Below are positions 37,183 through 46,871 of a DNA stretch of 64,000 nt, piece by piece. The DNA comes from an uncultured Prevotella sp. (GTDB lineage Bacteria > Bacteroidota > Bacteroidia > Bacteroidales > Bacteroidaceae): NCBI GenBank assembly GCA_900318395.1, contig ONKL01000002.1, forward strand, positions 33,030-97,029, read 5' to 3'. Position 1 is the first letter of the stretch. Every line of letters starts with the position of its first letter. The translations under genes and the position numbers were made by a program. The notes beneath the pieces were generated by a model that made no database searches, had not been told where the DNA came from, and worked only from the letters and a program-made list of their open reading frames with translations.

Positions 37183-38523
37183 ATGACCGAGGTTATCCGA
37201 CAGCGACTTAACGATTCTCCTTTCGCAAGATGGACAGTGCTCTTCATTGTGGCTACAGCCATGATGATGGGCTATTTTGTCAATGACGTGATGTCGCCGC
37301 TGGAGACGATGCTGGAGGCGTCAAAGGAAGATGGAGGACTCGGCTGGTCATCAAGCGATTACGGATTTTTCTCTGGTTCGAGCGGACTGATCAATGTCTT
37401 CCTGCTCATGCTTTTCTTCTCAGGACTGATTCTCGACAAGATGGGCATCCGCTTTACGGGAACACTCGCCTGTAGTCTGATGGTGATAGGCACTTTGATC
37501 AAGTTCATGGCTATCACTCAGGACTTTGAAACTGTGCATATTCCCATCTTTGATACTGACATGTCAGGATCAGTAGCCTGCGCCAGTCTTGGCTTTGCCA
37601 TCTTTGGTGTGGGCTATGAGATGACGGGAATCACAGTCTCTAAAGCGATGGTACGCTGGTTTACTGGTCATGAACTGGCATTGGCAATGGGTATTCAGTT
37701 GGCTATGGCCCGTTTGGGCACAGCTGCCGCTCTTAGTATCTCTGCCCCAATTGCCAGACACCTTACGCTGTCGACCCCTTTGCTCTTATCTTTGGCATTT
37801 CTGATGATCGGCTTGCTGGCATTCCTTGTCTTCTGTGTGATGGATCGCCGATTAGACGCATCCATACCTTCAGAAACAGGCAACTCTGAAGAGTTCAGAC
37901 TCTCAGACATTGGTGTCACCCTCCGCAACCCGGGTTTCTGGTTGATTACGCTCTTCTGCGTACTTTTCTATTCAGCCGTCTCGCCGTTCCTGAAGTTCTC
38001 CACGAAGCTGATGGTCATGAAGTATGGTGTGGATGCCGATATCGCCGGCTTCTTTTCATCGATTGCACCTTTTGGCACGATTCTAATGACACCACTATTC
38101 GGACTTATCTACGATCGTTACGGAAAAGGTGTCACACTTGTCATCACAGGTGCCTTGATGCTGACTGCCGTTCATTTCGGCTTCTCACTGCCCATACATA
38201 GCAGTACCATTGCCATCGCCCTGATGGTGATTCTTAGCATAGGCTACTCACTGGCTCCTGCAGCTCTATGGCCTTGTGTCCCAAAGATCATTCCCCTGAA
38301 ATGTCTGGGTACAGCCTATTCGATGATTTTCTTCATCCAGAACTTCGGGCGAGCCATCATCCCCATGTTTGTTGGTCGCGCCAACGAGACTGACCCCAGT
38401 TATACCACGTCGATGCTCATCTTCGGCTTTACAGCTCTCGGCGCCGCCCTCACGGCTATCGCCATGTTTTATGTCAATCGCAAAAAAGGCTACGGTCTCC
38501 AACTGCCAAATATCAAGAAATAG
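37183..38523 (+). CDS. MFS transporter, paralogue of the 33974 gene
   Basis: 446 residues, about 12 membrane segments. ILDKMGIRFTGTLA (motif A loop) and VRWFTGHELALAMGIQLAMARLG match the corresponding parts of the 554-residue paralogue, but the long TM3-TM4 loop is about 20 residues shorter. Both share ALWPCVPKI/SLWPSVPKL near the C-terminal half. Seven nt after the DUF1846 stop and 2 nt before the next gene: one operon. Confidence 0.85.
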   Translation: MTEVIRQRLNDSPFARWTVLFIVATAMMMGYFVNDVMSPLETMLEASKEDGGLGWSSSDYGFFSGSSGLINVFLLMLFFSGLILDKMGIRFTGTLACSLMVIGTLIKFMAITQDFETVHIPIFDTDMSGSVACASLGFAIFGVGYEMTGITVSKAMVRWFTGHELALAMGIQLAMARLGTAAALSISAPIARHLTLSTPLLLSLAFLMIGLLAFLVFCVMDRRLDASIPSETGNSEEFRLSDIGVTLRNPGFWLITLFCVLFYSAVSPFLKFSTKLMVMKYGVDADIAGFFSSIAPFGTILMTPLFGLIYDRYGKGVTLVITGALMLTAVHFGFSLPIHSSTIAIALMVILSIGYSLAPAALWPCVPKIIPLKCLGTAYSMIFFIQNFGRAIIPMFVGRANETDPSYTTSMLIFGFTALGAALTAIAMFYVNRKKGYGLQLPNIKK

Positions 38524-38525
38524 CC

Positions 38526-40262
38526 ATGAAACGAATTCTTCAGCCTGTCATAGAGAATATTTCATTATTTCTGATTTCCATCTTATTAATGGGAGGCTTT
38601 GATGTTGGTTATCAACAACATCTCTTCCACGAAAACACATCGATGGGCATCCTGACTGGTTATATGGAGATTATCTTCATGGCTTACATGATATGCCTGA
38701 TATCTTATCTGTGCAGGAAGATCTATCTGAAGGTGCTGTTTTACATCGTACTGTTTATGCTCTATGGCTTGAGCTGCTATTTGCTCTATGCTTATAGTGC
38801 CTATATCACTCCCAACATCCTGTTACTGTTGTTTGAGACCAACAGCAAAGAGGTTACAGGTTTCTTCCAGACCTATCTGATGACTCCTGCGATGTTCAAG
38901 AGCTTTGTCATTGTCGGATTCCTGCTTGTTCTGACGATTGTTGGCGAGATCTATAACAAGCGCATCAGTAGAATCGCCTCAAAGCCTGCTTGCATGTGGG
39001 CCTTGTCAGCAGTACTGCTTCTTGGAGCCATAGGCAGCATAGGCGTTATTAAAAGATATTGGATTCTCAGCCAGAGCAAGACCGCCTATGATGCAGAATG
39101 TTGGAAAAGCAGTCACCTCTTTTATAAGGTGATGCCCGTTCCAAATTTCTGTTACTCTGTGATGGCTATCTATATGGCAGGGCAGGACATCTATTATATG
39201 GTCGATGCGACCAAAGAGAGCCTTGAGAGTACAGAACCCGTGGAGAGTGACTCGCTGAATATCGTACTGGTCATCGGTGAATCGTTCAACAAATACCATG
39301 CTCAGCTCTATGGCTATTCACTTCCAACAACTCCCAACCAATGCGAGGAGCAGAGTCGTGGCAATCTTTACGCCTATACACATGTCAAGGCACCTCACAA
39401 CATGACCAGTGTCGTGTTGAAGAATATGTTCTGCTGCAATAATGTACACGAAAGTGAGCGATGGCATAACTTTCCATTCTTCCCAGCCTTATTCAAAAAG
39501 GCCGGCTATGACGTCTGGTTATGGGATAACCAATACCAGACAAACCCCAACATGGCCATCAACTTCACCCTCAACTCTATACTCTTCAACAAAGAGATTG
39601 AGCAACTCTCATATACAGCATATAATGAGGTGTGCACCACATACGATGATGGTCTTGTTGCTGACTTTAAGCAAAAGAAAGGCTCGAAACTCGGCAGTCA
39701 TAACCTGATCATTTTCCATCTGAATGGTCAGCACAGACCAGCCAATACGCAATATCCTCAGGAGAAAGAATATCAAGTGTTCTCTGCAAAGGATATCAAG
39801 AATCCGGCACCCTATCTGAATGAAGACAGTCGGCAACGCATTGCAGAGTATGACAACGCCACTCATTTCAACGACCAAGTGATGAAGCAGATCATGGACT
39901 TGGTAAGAGATACAAAAGCCGTGCTCATCTATTTCTCGGATCATGGCGAAGAGGTATATGACTATCGTGATTTTCTGGGGCGTTCACTTCTGGAAGAAGC
40001 AAAGATCACTCCTGAGCTTGTCAAGTACCAGATAGAGATACCATTCATTGTCTGGGTATCTGACAAATGGAAACAACAAAACGAGGCTGAATGGCAACGT
40101 ATGGGAGAAGCTATTGAACGAGAGTTCTCCATAGATAATGTCTGCCACCTGCTTTTCAGACTTGGAGGTGTCAAGACGAAAGAATATATGCCCTCAAGAG
40201 ACTTATTCAGTCCGGAGTTTATACCACAGACTAAAGAATATGATATATGGAATGTTCTTTAA
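38526..40262 (+). CDS. Phosphoethanolamine transferase-like sulfatase, copy 1
   Basis: 578 residues. Five N-terminal membrane segments (to about residue 180) anchor an extracytoplasmic alkaline-phosphatase-fold domain. Visible sites: NIVLVIGESFNKYHAQLYGY (metal Glu about 249), APHNMTSVVLKNM (nucleophile Thr about 293), GYDVWLWDNQ and IYFSDHGEEVYDYR (metal Asp/His about 471). EptA/CptA-type enzymes add phosphoethanolamine to lipid A or core sugars. It is followed by a close paralogue with a 16-nt overlap. Confidence 0.87.
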   Translation: MKRILQPVIENISLFLISILLMGGFDVGYQQHLFHENTSMGILTGYMEIIFMAYMICLISYLCRKIYLKVLFYIVLFMLYGLSCYLLYAYSAYITPNILLLLFETNSKEVTGFFQTYLMTPAMFKSFVIVGFLLVLTIVGEIYNKRISRIASKPACMWALSAVLLLGAIGSIGVIKRYWILSQSKTAYDAECWKSSHLFYKVMPVPNFCYSVMAIYMAGQDIYYMVDATKESLESTEPVESDSLNIVLVIGESFNKYHAQLYGYSLPTTPNQCEEQSRGNLYAYTHVKAPHNMTSVVLKNMFCCNNVHESERWHNFPFFPALFKKAGYDVWLWDNQYQTNPNMAINFTLNSILFNKEIEQLSYTAYNEVCTTYDDGLVADFKQKKGSKLGSHNLIIFHLNGQHRPANTQYPQEKEYQVFSAKDIKNPAPYLNEDSRQRIAEYDNATHFNDQVMKQIMDLVRDTKAVLIYFSDHGEEVYDYRDFLGRSLLEEAKITPELVKYQIEIPFIVWVSDKWKQQNEAEWQRMGEAIEREFSIDNVCHLLFRLGGVKTKEYMPSRDLFSPEFIPQTKEYDIWNVL

Positions 40263-42001
40263 ATAACATACGACGAATATTACTCCCCATTCAGCAGAAT
40301 CTAACGCTTTTCGTCATTTCGATTCTGCTGCTTGGTGGACTTGATGTATTCTATCACCAGTACATCTTTCATGAAAACAATATTTGGGGGATGCTCTTGT
40401 CGTATGGCGAGATGATCATGATGGCCTATATGGTTTGTCTATGCTCTCACTGGCTGCGAAAGATTCACCTGAAAGTCGTGTTCTATATCATACTCTTTGC
40501 CATCTATGCAGTCAACTGCTATCTACGCCTGGCTTTCAGCACAGACTTTTCTCCAAAGATCCTGATGCTGCTGTTTGAAACGAACAGCAAGGAGGTTTCA
40601 GGTTTCTTCAGCACCTATTTCTTTACGCCAGCCATGTACAAGACCATCACGGTGGTTACGGTATTCTTGCTTCTGACAATTGTTGGAGAACTATTCCGTA
40701 AGAAGCTCTCTCAGATAGCTGCAAAACCAATCATCAGTTGGATTCTTATACCAGTTTTGTTTTTAGGAGCCGTTGGAGGTACATTTGCATGTGTCAGATA
40801 TGGACGTCTTGCGATGTATAAAGATGCCTTTGAGGCCGAGCGGTGGCTATTGAACATTCCCTTCCGCAAGGGTATGCCTATCCCCAACCTCTGTTACTCG
40901 CTTGACGCCATCCGTCTGTCAGGACAGGATCTGAACTACATGATCAATGCTACAGAATCCGCATTAGACGATGTTACCACCGAATCATCCGACTCTCTTA
41001 ACATCATTCTCGTGATTGGAGAGTCATATAACAAATACCGTTCATCGCTCTATGGCTATGATCTTAACACCACTCCCTTTCAATGTGAAGAGCGCGACCG
41101 AGGCAATCTTTATGCCTTCACCCATGTGAAGGCACCTCACAACATGACCAGCATTGTCATGAAGAACGTCCTCTGCTGCAATAATGTCCATGAGGGTGAA
41201 CGTTGGTACAATTATCCCTATTTCCCTGCCATTTTCAAGAAAGCAGGATACGATGTCTGGTTCTGGGATAATCAGTATAAATGGGATCCTGATGCTGCCT
41301 GGGCGTTCACACTCAACTCTGTACTTTTCAACGAACAGATTCAGAAGATGTCATATAATGGCATCAATGAGAATGGCGCACCCTTTGACGGCGGGTTAAT
41401 TGCAGATTTCGAACAGCAGCACAAGTCAACTCTTGGCAATCGGAATTTTATCATCTTCCATCTTGGAGGACAGCATTTCCTGGCAAAGAACCAATACCCT
41501 CAGGAGGCGAAATACAACATTTTCTCTGCAAAGGATGTCAAGGACAAGGCACCTTATCTGAATGATGAAAGCCGGCAGCGTATTGCAGAATATGCTAATG
41601 CCACTCATTATAACGATAGCGTTATCCGCCAGATCATGGACCTTGTCAAGGAAACGAATGCCCTGCTCATCTATTTCCCTGATCACGGCGAGGAGGTTTA
41701 CGACTATCGCGATTTCTATGGAAGGCAACTGCTCAGTGAGGATAAGATCACACCTGAACTCATCAAGTATCAGATTGAGATACCTTTCATCGTCTGGTGT
41801 TCCGACAAATGGAAGCTGTCACACGAAAAAGAATGGGAAACTATCGGACAGGCACTCCATCGGGAGTTCTCTACTGACAACGTGTGCCATCTTCTATTCC
41901 GACTTGCTGGCATCAAGACCAAAGTATATCAGCCTGAACGCGATCTATTTTCTCCTGAGTTTATTCCGCAAACCAAGGAGTACGACATGTTGGGGCTGTA
42001 A
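40247..42001 (+). CDS. Phosphoethanolamine transferase-like sulfatase, copy 2
   Basis: 584 residues, same architecture as copy 1 and similar over its whole length, including HNMTSIVMKNVLCCNNVHEGERW, FPDHGEEVYDYRDF and the C-terminal DLFSPEFIPQTKEYD. The start at 40247 overlaps the upstream gene by 16 nt. A tandem duplication is obvious; divergence is spread evenly, so the copies are old and both probably functional, perhaps on different acceptor sites. Confidence 0.87.
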   Translation: MECSLNNIRRILLPIQQNLTLFVISILLLGGLDVFYHQYIFHENNIWGMLLSYGEMIMMAYMVCLCSHWLRKIHLKVVFYIILFAIYAVNCYLRLAFSTDFSPKILMLLFETNSKEVSGFFSTYFFTPAMYKTITVVTVFLLLTIVGELFRKKLSQIAAKPIISWILIPVLFLGAVGGTFACVRYGRLAMYKDAFEAERWLLNIPFRKGMPIPNLCYSLDAIRLSGQDLNYMINATESALDDVTTESSDSLNIILVIGESYNKYRSSLYGYDLNTTPFQCEERDRGNLYAFTHVKAPHNMTSIVMKNVLCCNNVHEGERWYNYPYFPAIFKKAGYDVWFWDNQYKWDPDAAWAFTLNSVLFNEQIQKMSYNGINENGAPFDGGLIADFEQQHKSTLGNRNFIIFHLGGQHFLAKNQYPQEAKYNIFSAKDVKDKAPYLNDESRQRIAEYANATHYNDSVIRQIMDLVKETNALLIYFPDHGEEVYDYRDFYGRQLLSEDKITPELIKYQIEIPFIVWCSDKWKLSHEKEWETIGQALHREFSTDNVCHLLFRLAGIKTKVYQPERDLFSPEFIPQTKEYDMLGL

Positions 42002-42005
42002 TCCG

Positions 42006-42938
42006 TCAGTATCTGATACGTACCACTAACGGGAGATGGTCACTGTAACCTGGCTGATAGCGCATGCCGTTATATGTGCGTCGAGGCTTGAATCCTCCAT
42101 ACTGCTTATCTTCCTCTAACAGGAAAAGTGGTGCATGGATAAAAGCTTTCTCCACCTTATTATATATATAAGGGGAACCGAGAACATGATCTATACTCCC
42201 CCACTCGCCCTTATACCGATAAGTTCCAATGACACCATTAGCGCCTTTGGCATCTTTGGTCAGAGGACAAATAGTATGACTGCAAATCTGCCGCATTACC
42301 GGGCCATCAGCCTCCTCATTGAAGTCACCTGCGATCAAGATCTTTGGCATCGGCGTGACAGACTGGATGGAATCGACTGACTGACACAAGCGTTCTGCTG
42401 CGGCCTGACGAAAGGGTCGGCTATATCTTTCACCGCCAAAGCGACTGGGCAGATGAACCACAAAGACATGTATTGTATCCCCAGAAGGTATCAGACCACT
42501 GACATATAGAATATCCCTGGTGGGACGCATATTCTCTACAGGTTTAACTCGAAGCGGGTAACTCTGGATTGGTGAGAAGGTAAAAGGTGAATAGAGCAAT
42601 GCTACATCAATACCTCTCAAGTCGGGCGATTGTGTCACCTGATATTCATAACCAGCATTTCTCAGCAACGATCTCTTGGTCAGATCTCGCATGACTGAGT
42701 CATTCTCAACTTCGCAAAGAGCTATCAGATCAGGAATGCCATCATCAGAGGCCGAAAGAAGTGTCTGAGCCGTATGATTGAGTTTCCGCCAGTAGCGTTT
42801 CTTGTTCCAGTGTCGGGTCGCATCAGGCAGATATTCCTCATCTTGTTTGCCTTCATCATGGAAATAGTCAAAAAGGTTCTCACAATTGAGTTCTACCAAT
42901 GTGAGAAAACCTGAAAGTAGGAGACAGAGGAATATCAT
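42006..42938 (-). CDS. Secreted endonuclease/exonuclease/phosphatase family protein
   Basis: 310 residues with an N-terminal hydrophobic stretch (IFLCLLLSGFLTL). LNCENLFDYFHDEG, IALCEVENDSVM (metal Glu), VVHLPSRFGGERYSR, ILIAGDFNEEADGP (DxN) and YSDHLPLVVRIRY (catalytic His at the end) cover all conserved blocks of the exonuclease III/phosphatase fold. It cleaves phosphodiester or phosphomonoester bonds outside the cytoplasm; the substrate is unknown. Convergent with the upstream sulfatase, 4-nt gap. Confidence 0.85.
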   Translation of the reverse strand: MIFLCLLLSGFLTLVELNCENLFDYFHDEGKQDEEYLPDATRHWNKKRYWRKLNHTAQTLLSASDDGIPDLIALCEVENDSVMRDLTKRSLLRNAGYEYQVTQSPDLRGIDVALLYSPFTFSPIQSYPLRVKPVENMRPTRDILYVSGLIPSGDTIHVFVVHLPSRFGGERYSRPFRQAAAERLCQSVDSIQSVTPMPKILIAGDFNEEADGPVMRQICSHTICPLTKDAKGANGVIGTYRYKGEWGSIDHVLGSPYIYNKVEKAFIHAPLFLLEEDKQYGGFKPRRTYNGMRYQPGYSDHLPLVVRIRY

Positions 42939-42960
42939 CTCTCACGCATTCGATAATAAC

Positions 42961-43005
42961 CATTCAATGTTGCGCTGCCAGTTTTCGGCAACACAACATT
43001 GAATG
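42961..43005 (-). terminator. Hairpin after the peptide transporter gene
   Basis: CATTCAATGTTG and CAACATTGAATG pair perfectly over 12 bp, with an inner GCC/GGC pairing around AGTTTTC. It follows the stop of the transporter at 43023 by 17 nt. No T-run follows on the minus strand, so it may stabilise the mRNA end rather than terminate. Confidence 0.5.
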
Positions 43006-43022
43006 AGTGGGATAAATACGAT

Positions 43023-44558
43023 TTAGCAGACTTTTTCGAGTCGTTTCATCATGGCGAACATGAAGATGGCAGCTACGAGGCAAACGCCCAGGAATACGCT
43101 CCAGCATACCCAAAGAGGAACAGCGCCCCAAAGAAGACCACCTACGACAACAAGTTGGTTACCAATAGCTGTAGCCACGAACCAGCCACCCATCATCATA
43201 CCCTTGTACTTTGGAGGAGCCACCTTCGATACGAAAGAGATACCCATCGGAGACAACAGTAGTTCACCAAAGGTCAGTACCAGATAAACCATAATCAGCA
43301 GGTTGGGCGTCACATCAGCCACATGAACTGCTACAGGGTTACCGTCAGCGCCTATCTCTGTCTGAGGCATCGGCAGACCAAAAGAAGCAAATGCCATCAG
43401 CGCATAAGCAATGGCAGCCACAATCATACCATAGGCAATCTTACGTGGAGCAGAAGGTTCCTTGCCTTTAGAAGCCAACGAACCGAAGATAGCCATTGAA
43501 ACTGGTGTCAGAGCTACCACATAGAAAGGATTGAACTGCTGGAAAATCGGGGCAGAAACCGTGATGCTACCATCAGCATCGTAAGACAAGCAGAGGAAAA
43601 GCACTGCCAGTACAATCACGGCAGCAGAAATAGCCTTAGCCTTTCCTGTCTTCGACTGGAACAGAGAGAACAGGGCATAGACGATAAAGATCACAGCCAC
43701 CAGATTCCACACATTGAAACACATAGCCTGTAATCCGTCAGCAGACTGTGCTGTGAACTCATCAGCGAAATAGGTCAGCGACAGACCATTCTGATGGAAA
43801 GCCATCCAGAAGAAGATCACCACAGCAAACACGAGACAAAGAGCCACGATGCGCTGCTTGGTTTCCTCTTTTGAGAGTTCTGGCTCATTAGCACCTGCGT
43901 CTGCTTTAGCTGCATTCTTCTTTGTTCCACCCTCCGTATGACGGAACGTATAACGGAAAGCATAATAGATGGCGATCGAGAGAATCAGCGAAGCACAAGC
44001 TACAGCAAATGAGAAGTGATATGCATCATTGCTCGAATAGCCCAATACGGTTTCTGCATACTCTTTAATGCGGATGGCTGCCGTCGGAGCAAACAAGGCA
44101 CCAATATTGATTGCCATGTAGAAAATGGAGAAACCAGCATCTCGCTTGTCCTTATACTGAGGATCATTATAGAGGTCGCCTACCATTACCTGTAGGTTAC
44201 CCTTGAAAAGTCCTGTACCAAAGCCGATAAGCAGCAAGGAAGCCAACATCACGACAAGGGCCAAAGTGTCACCTCCCAAAGGTACAGACAATAACAGATA
44301 ACCAGCAAACATGATGATGATACCCGTGGTTACCATCTTGCCAAAACCGAACTTGTCGGCTAAGATTCCACCGAAAAGCGGGAGAAAATACACCAACATG
44401 AGGAATGAACTATAGATCGTACCAGCCATTGCGGGTGACAATCCGTAATTAGCTCTCAGAAAAAGAGCAAAGACGGCAAGCATCGTGTAATAACCGAATC
44501 GCTCACCAGTATTGGCCAGCGCCAATGCGAATAATCCTTTTGGTTGTCCTTCAAACAT
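43023..44558 (-). CDS. POT family proton-dependent oligopeptide transporter
   Basis: 511 residues with about 14 membrane segments. ERFGYYTMLAVFALFLR, FGFGKMVTTGIIIMFAGYLLL and FSIFYMAINIGALFAPT (PTR2 signature) identify the POT/PTR family of di- and tripeptide/proton symporters. The usual ExxER motif in TM1 reads NTGER here, so the first Glu is replaced by Asn; this could change proton coupling. It is the last gene of a leftward operon, 2 nt behind the PorT-like gene. Confidence 0.88.
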   Translation of the reverse strand: MFEGQPKGLFALALANTGERFGYYTMLAVFALFLRANYGLSPAMAGTIYSSFLMLVYFLPLFGGILADKFGFGKMVTTGIIIMFAGYLLLSVPLGGDTLALVVMLASLLLIGFGTGLFKGNLQVMVGDLYNDPQYKDKRDAGFSIFYMAINIGALFAPTAAIRIKEYAETVLGYSSNDAYHFSFAVACASLILSIAIYYAFRYTFRHTEGGTKKNAAKADAGANEPELSKEETKQRIVALCLVFAVVIFFWMAFHQNGLSLTYFADEFTAQSADGLQAMCFNVWNLVAVIFIVYALFSLFQSKTGKAKAISAAVIVLAVLFLCLSYDADGSITVSAPIFQQFNPFYVVALTPVSMAIFGSLASKGKEPSAPRKIAYGMIVAAIAYALMAFASFGLPMPQTEIGADGNPVAVHVADVTPNLLIMVYLVLTFGELLLSPMGISFVSKVAPPKYKGMMMGGWFVATAIGNQLVVVGGLLWGAVPLWVCWSVFLGVCLVAAIFMFAMMKRLEKVC

Positions 44559-44560
44559 AA

Positions 44561-45361
44561 TTATTTAATTTTTGAGTATTTTGTTCTGATAATATCAAAG
44601 AGGTAGGTGAACTTCACGACAATATTACCGAAGTTAGAGCGACCGAAGTAGTCGCGCTTCGTACTGCCATAGATGTTACCAAGTCCATAATAATATCGGC
44701 CCTCGATAAGGAAATGCCCTACATGACGATTACTGAACTCCAATCCGGCACCAACAGCGATGCCATAGTCTAGTTTGTTCTCAACTGCCATCGTGTCTTG
44801 AGCCACTACATGAGAGGAACGAACACCAGCATACTGATAATCCTCACTGACCTTTCCATCCACGATCCTCGGATTGAAAGCCGGATCATGGACATCAAAG
44901 TTAGTATCAGCCTTGTCGCTCATGAAGAAACCGAACTGAGGTCCCAACTGTATAAAAGCCTGGAAACCGTTTCGTTCACGTCCCCATCCCAAACGAGCCA
45001 ACAACGGCACCTGCACATAGTTCATCTTCCGGGAATAGAAAAGCGACTGCGATGGATCTGTATGCAAGGGAACGGGCTCGTCTTCCATGGTCAGGATATC
45101 CTCCTTCCATCCTATCTGAGCATAGTTGATCTCCGCCACCACAGCACAGATACTTTTGAAGTACTTTTCACAAGTGTAACGGGCCGTCACACCCAAGGTC
45201 ATGCCGCCTAACATAGTCTGAGGTACCTTGGGCACAAAAGCCATGTTACTCATCACATAGCCACCATTTAAACCTAAGGCAAAATCAGTACGATACTCAC
45301 CCACCTGAGCAGTCGCCACTGTTGCCCACAAGGTCATCAAGATGATAAGAGCTTTCCTCAT
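44561..45361 (-). CDS. PorT-like outer-membrane beta-barrel protein
   Basis: 266 residues. Signal peptide (RKALIILMTLWATVATAQ), then amphipathic strands (FALGLNGGYVMSNMAF, GMTLGVTARYTCEKYF, VPLLARLGWGRERNGFQAFI, GAGLEFSNRHVGHFLIEGRYYYGLG) ending in an aromatic-rich tail, as in PorT family barrels. PorT is a type IX secretion component in Porphyromonas; many homologues have no proven link to it. Translated 3 nt downstream of the LysM gene. Confidence 0.75.
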   Translation of the reverse strand: MRKALIILMTLWATVATAQVGEYRTDFALGLNGGYVMSNMAFVPKVPQTMLGGMTLGVTARYTCEKYFKSICAVVAEINYAQIGWKEDILTMEDEPVPLHTDPSQSLFYSRKMNYVQVPLLARLGWGRERNGFQAFIQLGPQFGFFMSDKADTNFDVHDPAFNPRIVDGKVSEDYQYAGVRSSHVVAQDTMAVENKLDYGIAVGAGLEFSNRHVGHFLIEGRYYYGLGNIYGSTKRDYFGRSNFGNIVVKFTYLFDIIRTKYSKIK

Positions 45362-45364
45362 GGG

Positions 45365-46777
45365 CTAGAACTTGATGGTTTCTACCCGATGCTCTGGGGT
45401 ATAATGTACAAATAGCAAGGCCTTATTGCGCAGTCCACCGTTACCATAGCGCTCAAACTCCAATGGCGTCTGCACTGGTGGATAGCCGAACATACCAGCT
45501 GCTCCGTTAAACGTCTTGCCATACTTATGCAAGCCCCTGATAAAGAAATAGGCATGGTCGAAGCCTGCAAGGGCAAAGCGTTGCGGATAATTCTGCATAT
45601 CTGTATGGAAATTCCAGCGATATTTCTGCTGCAACCGCTGAGTGGCTGCCGACAGTGGGTTATAATAGAACACCGATGGAATATAGGCATTAAACTTATA
45701 GAAATTATCCAGATGGCTACGTGTATACATCAGCCACTCCGTATAGCCGAACATGGTGATATTGAGTTCGGGATTGTTGGCTTGCATACCATTAATCTTT
45801 GAGAAAGCTACACTAAGCTCTGGCGAGCGCGCACTATTCAGGATAACCACATTGGGCTTCGTACGGCTAAATGCCTTGGAGAAGCTGTCCTCACCCGACT
45901 TCAGGTTCGTCAGCGAATAACTAATGTTCCGCTGCTCCAGCTGGCGTCGCAAAGACGCAGTATAGACACCCTTCTTGCTCGTTGAATCATTGCAGTCGAT
46001 AAAGACAGGATGATAATCCTTGAACTTACCCATAAAATGGCTGATAATGGCCTCATTCTGATCATTTGGCGACTGCCACACCTGGAAGATATGGCGGTTT
46101 GTTGTCAGCTGAGGGGCATTGATAGAGAACGGGATGACCAACTGGATATCATGACGATCGACGAAAAACGACATAGCCTCCATCTGCTTAGAATATAGCG
46201 GGCCAAAGATGATATCACAATTCTGGGCATCTTTCAGATCCATAATCTGGTGAATATCACCATCTTCCGAAGCATTCCACGCATACACATCGACAGAGAT
46301 GCCCAGCGATTTCAAGCTGTCACAAGCCATTAGTATACCACGATAGTACTCCACCATACGCTTGCCGTCGCCGTTGACATCATGAAGAGGCAGCATCACA
46401 CCAAGACGGATAGGGCGCTTAGTCAGATCGTCTGAGCCCTTGGCTGGAGCAGCAGGAGCCATATTATTGACTGGCTGGTTTTGCTGCTGATTAGCAGATG
46501 ATACCTGCACTGGCTGCCCAGCCTTACCTGCATTCGAAGGGAAAGGAATCTTCAATATATCGCCTTTCTTCAATTCATAGTCAGCCTCCTTCATCTCTGG
46601 GTTGGCATTAAGCAGCTCTTCAATGGTCAGATCATACATACGTGAGATGCCGAAGATGGTTTCTTTTCTCTTCACCTTATGGAGACCACGAATGGATTCC
46701 GACTCCTGAGCCGACACGATACCGATAGTGATGAAAAGCATCACAAACAGCATAAAATATCTAAAAACTCTCGTCAT
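45365..46777 (-). CDS. LysM and type 1 periplasmic binding domain protein
   Basis: 470 residues from the ATG at 46777, which follows a minus-strand -7 box. A signal peptide is followed by a LysM domain (HKVKRKETIFGISRMYDLTIEELLNANP, about 33-80), a Gln/Pro/Ala-rich linker and a type 1 periplasmic-binding-like domain from about residue 125 (IRLGVMLPLHDVNGDGKRM..., FGPLYSKQMEAMSFF). Related proteins in Bacteroidota sit at the cell wall and may bind peptidoglycan fragments or small ligands. First gene of the operon with the PorT-like and peptide-transporter genes. Confidence 0.85.
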   Translation of the reverse strand: MTRVFRYFMLFVMLFITIGIVSAQESESIRGLHKVKRKETIFGISRMYDLTIEELLNANPEMKEADYELKKGDILKIPFPSNAGKAGQPVQVSSANQQQNQPVNNMAPAAPAKGSDDLTKRPIRLGVMLPLHDVNGDGKRMVEYYRGILMACDSLKSLGISVDVYAWNASEDGDIHQIMDLKDAQNCDIIFGPLYSKQMEAMSFFVDRHDIQLVIPFSINAPQLTTNRHIFQVWQSPNDQNEAIISHFMGKFKDYHPVFIDCNDSTSKKGVYTASLRRQLEQRNISYSLTNLKSGEDSFSKAFSRTKPNVVILNSARSPELSVAFSKINGMQANNPELNITMFGYTEWLMYTRSHLDNFYKFNAYIPSVFYYNPLSAATQRLQQKYRWNFHTDMQNYPQRFALAGFDHAYFFIRGLHKYGKTFNGAAGMFGYPPVQTPLEFERYGNGGLRNKALLFVHYTPEHRVETIKF

Positions 46778-46804
46778 ATTCTCTAAAATTTTCAATTTCG
46801 CCTA

Positions 46805-46812
46805 CAAAAGTA
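46805..46812 (-). promoter_or_regulatory. -7 box of the LysM operon
   Basis: TACTTTTG on the minus strand, 27 nt upstream of the ATG at 46777. Confidence 0.6.
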
Positions 46813-46856
46813 CAAAATAATTGTGAATTGGAAAGGAAGATTTATGAAATATTTAG

Positions 46857-46864
46857 TATCTTTG
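46857..46864 (+). promoter_or_regulatory. -7 box for the T9SS type B protein
   Basis: TATCTTTG, 7 nt before the ATG at 46872 and 19 nt before the ATG at 46884. Confidence 0.6.
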
Positions 46865-46871
46865 CACGATA

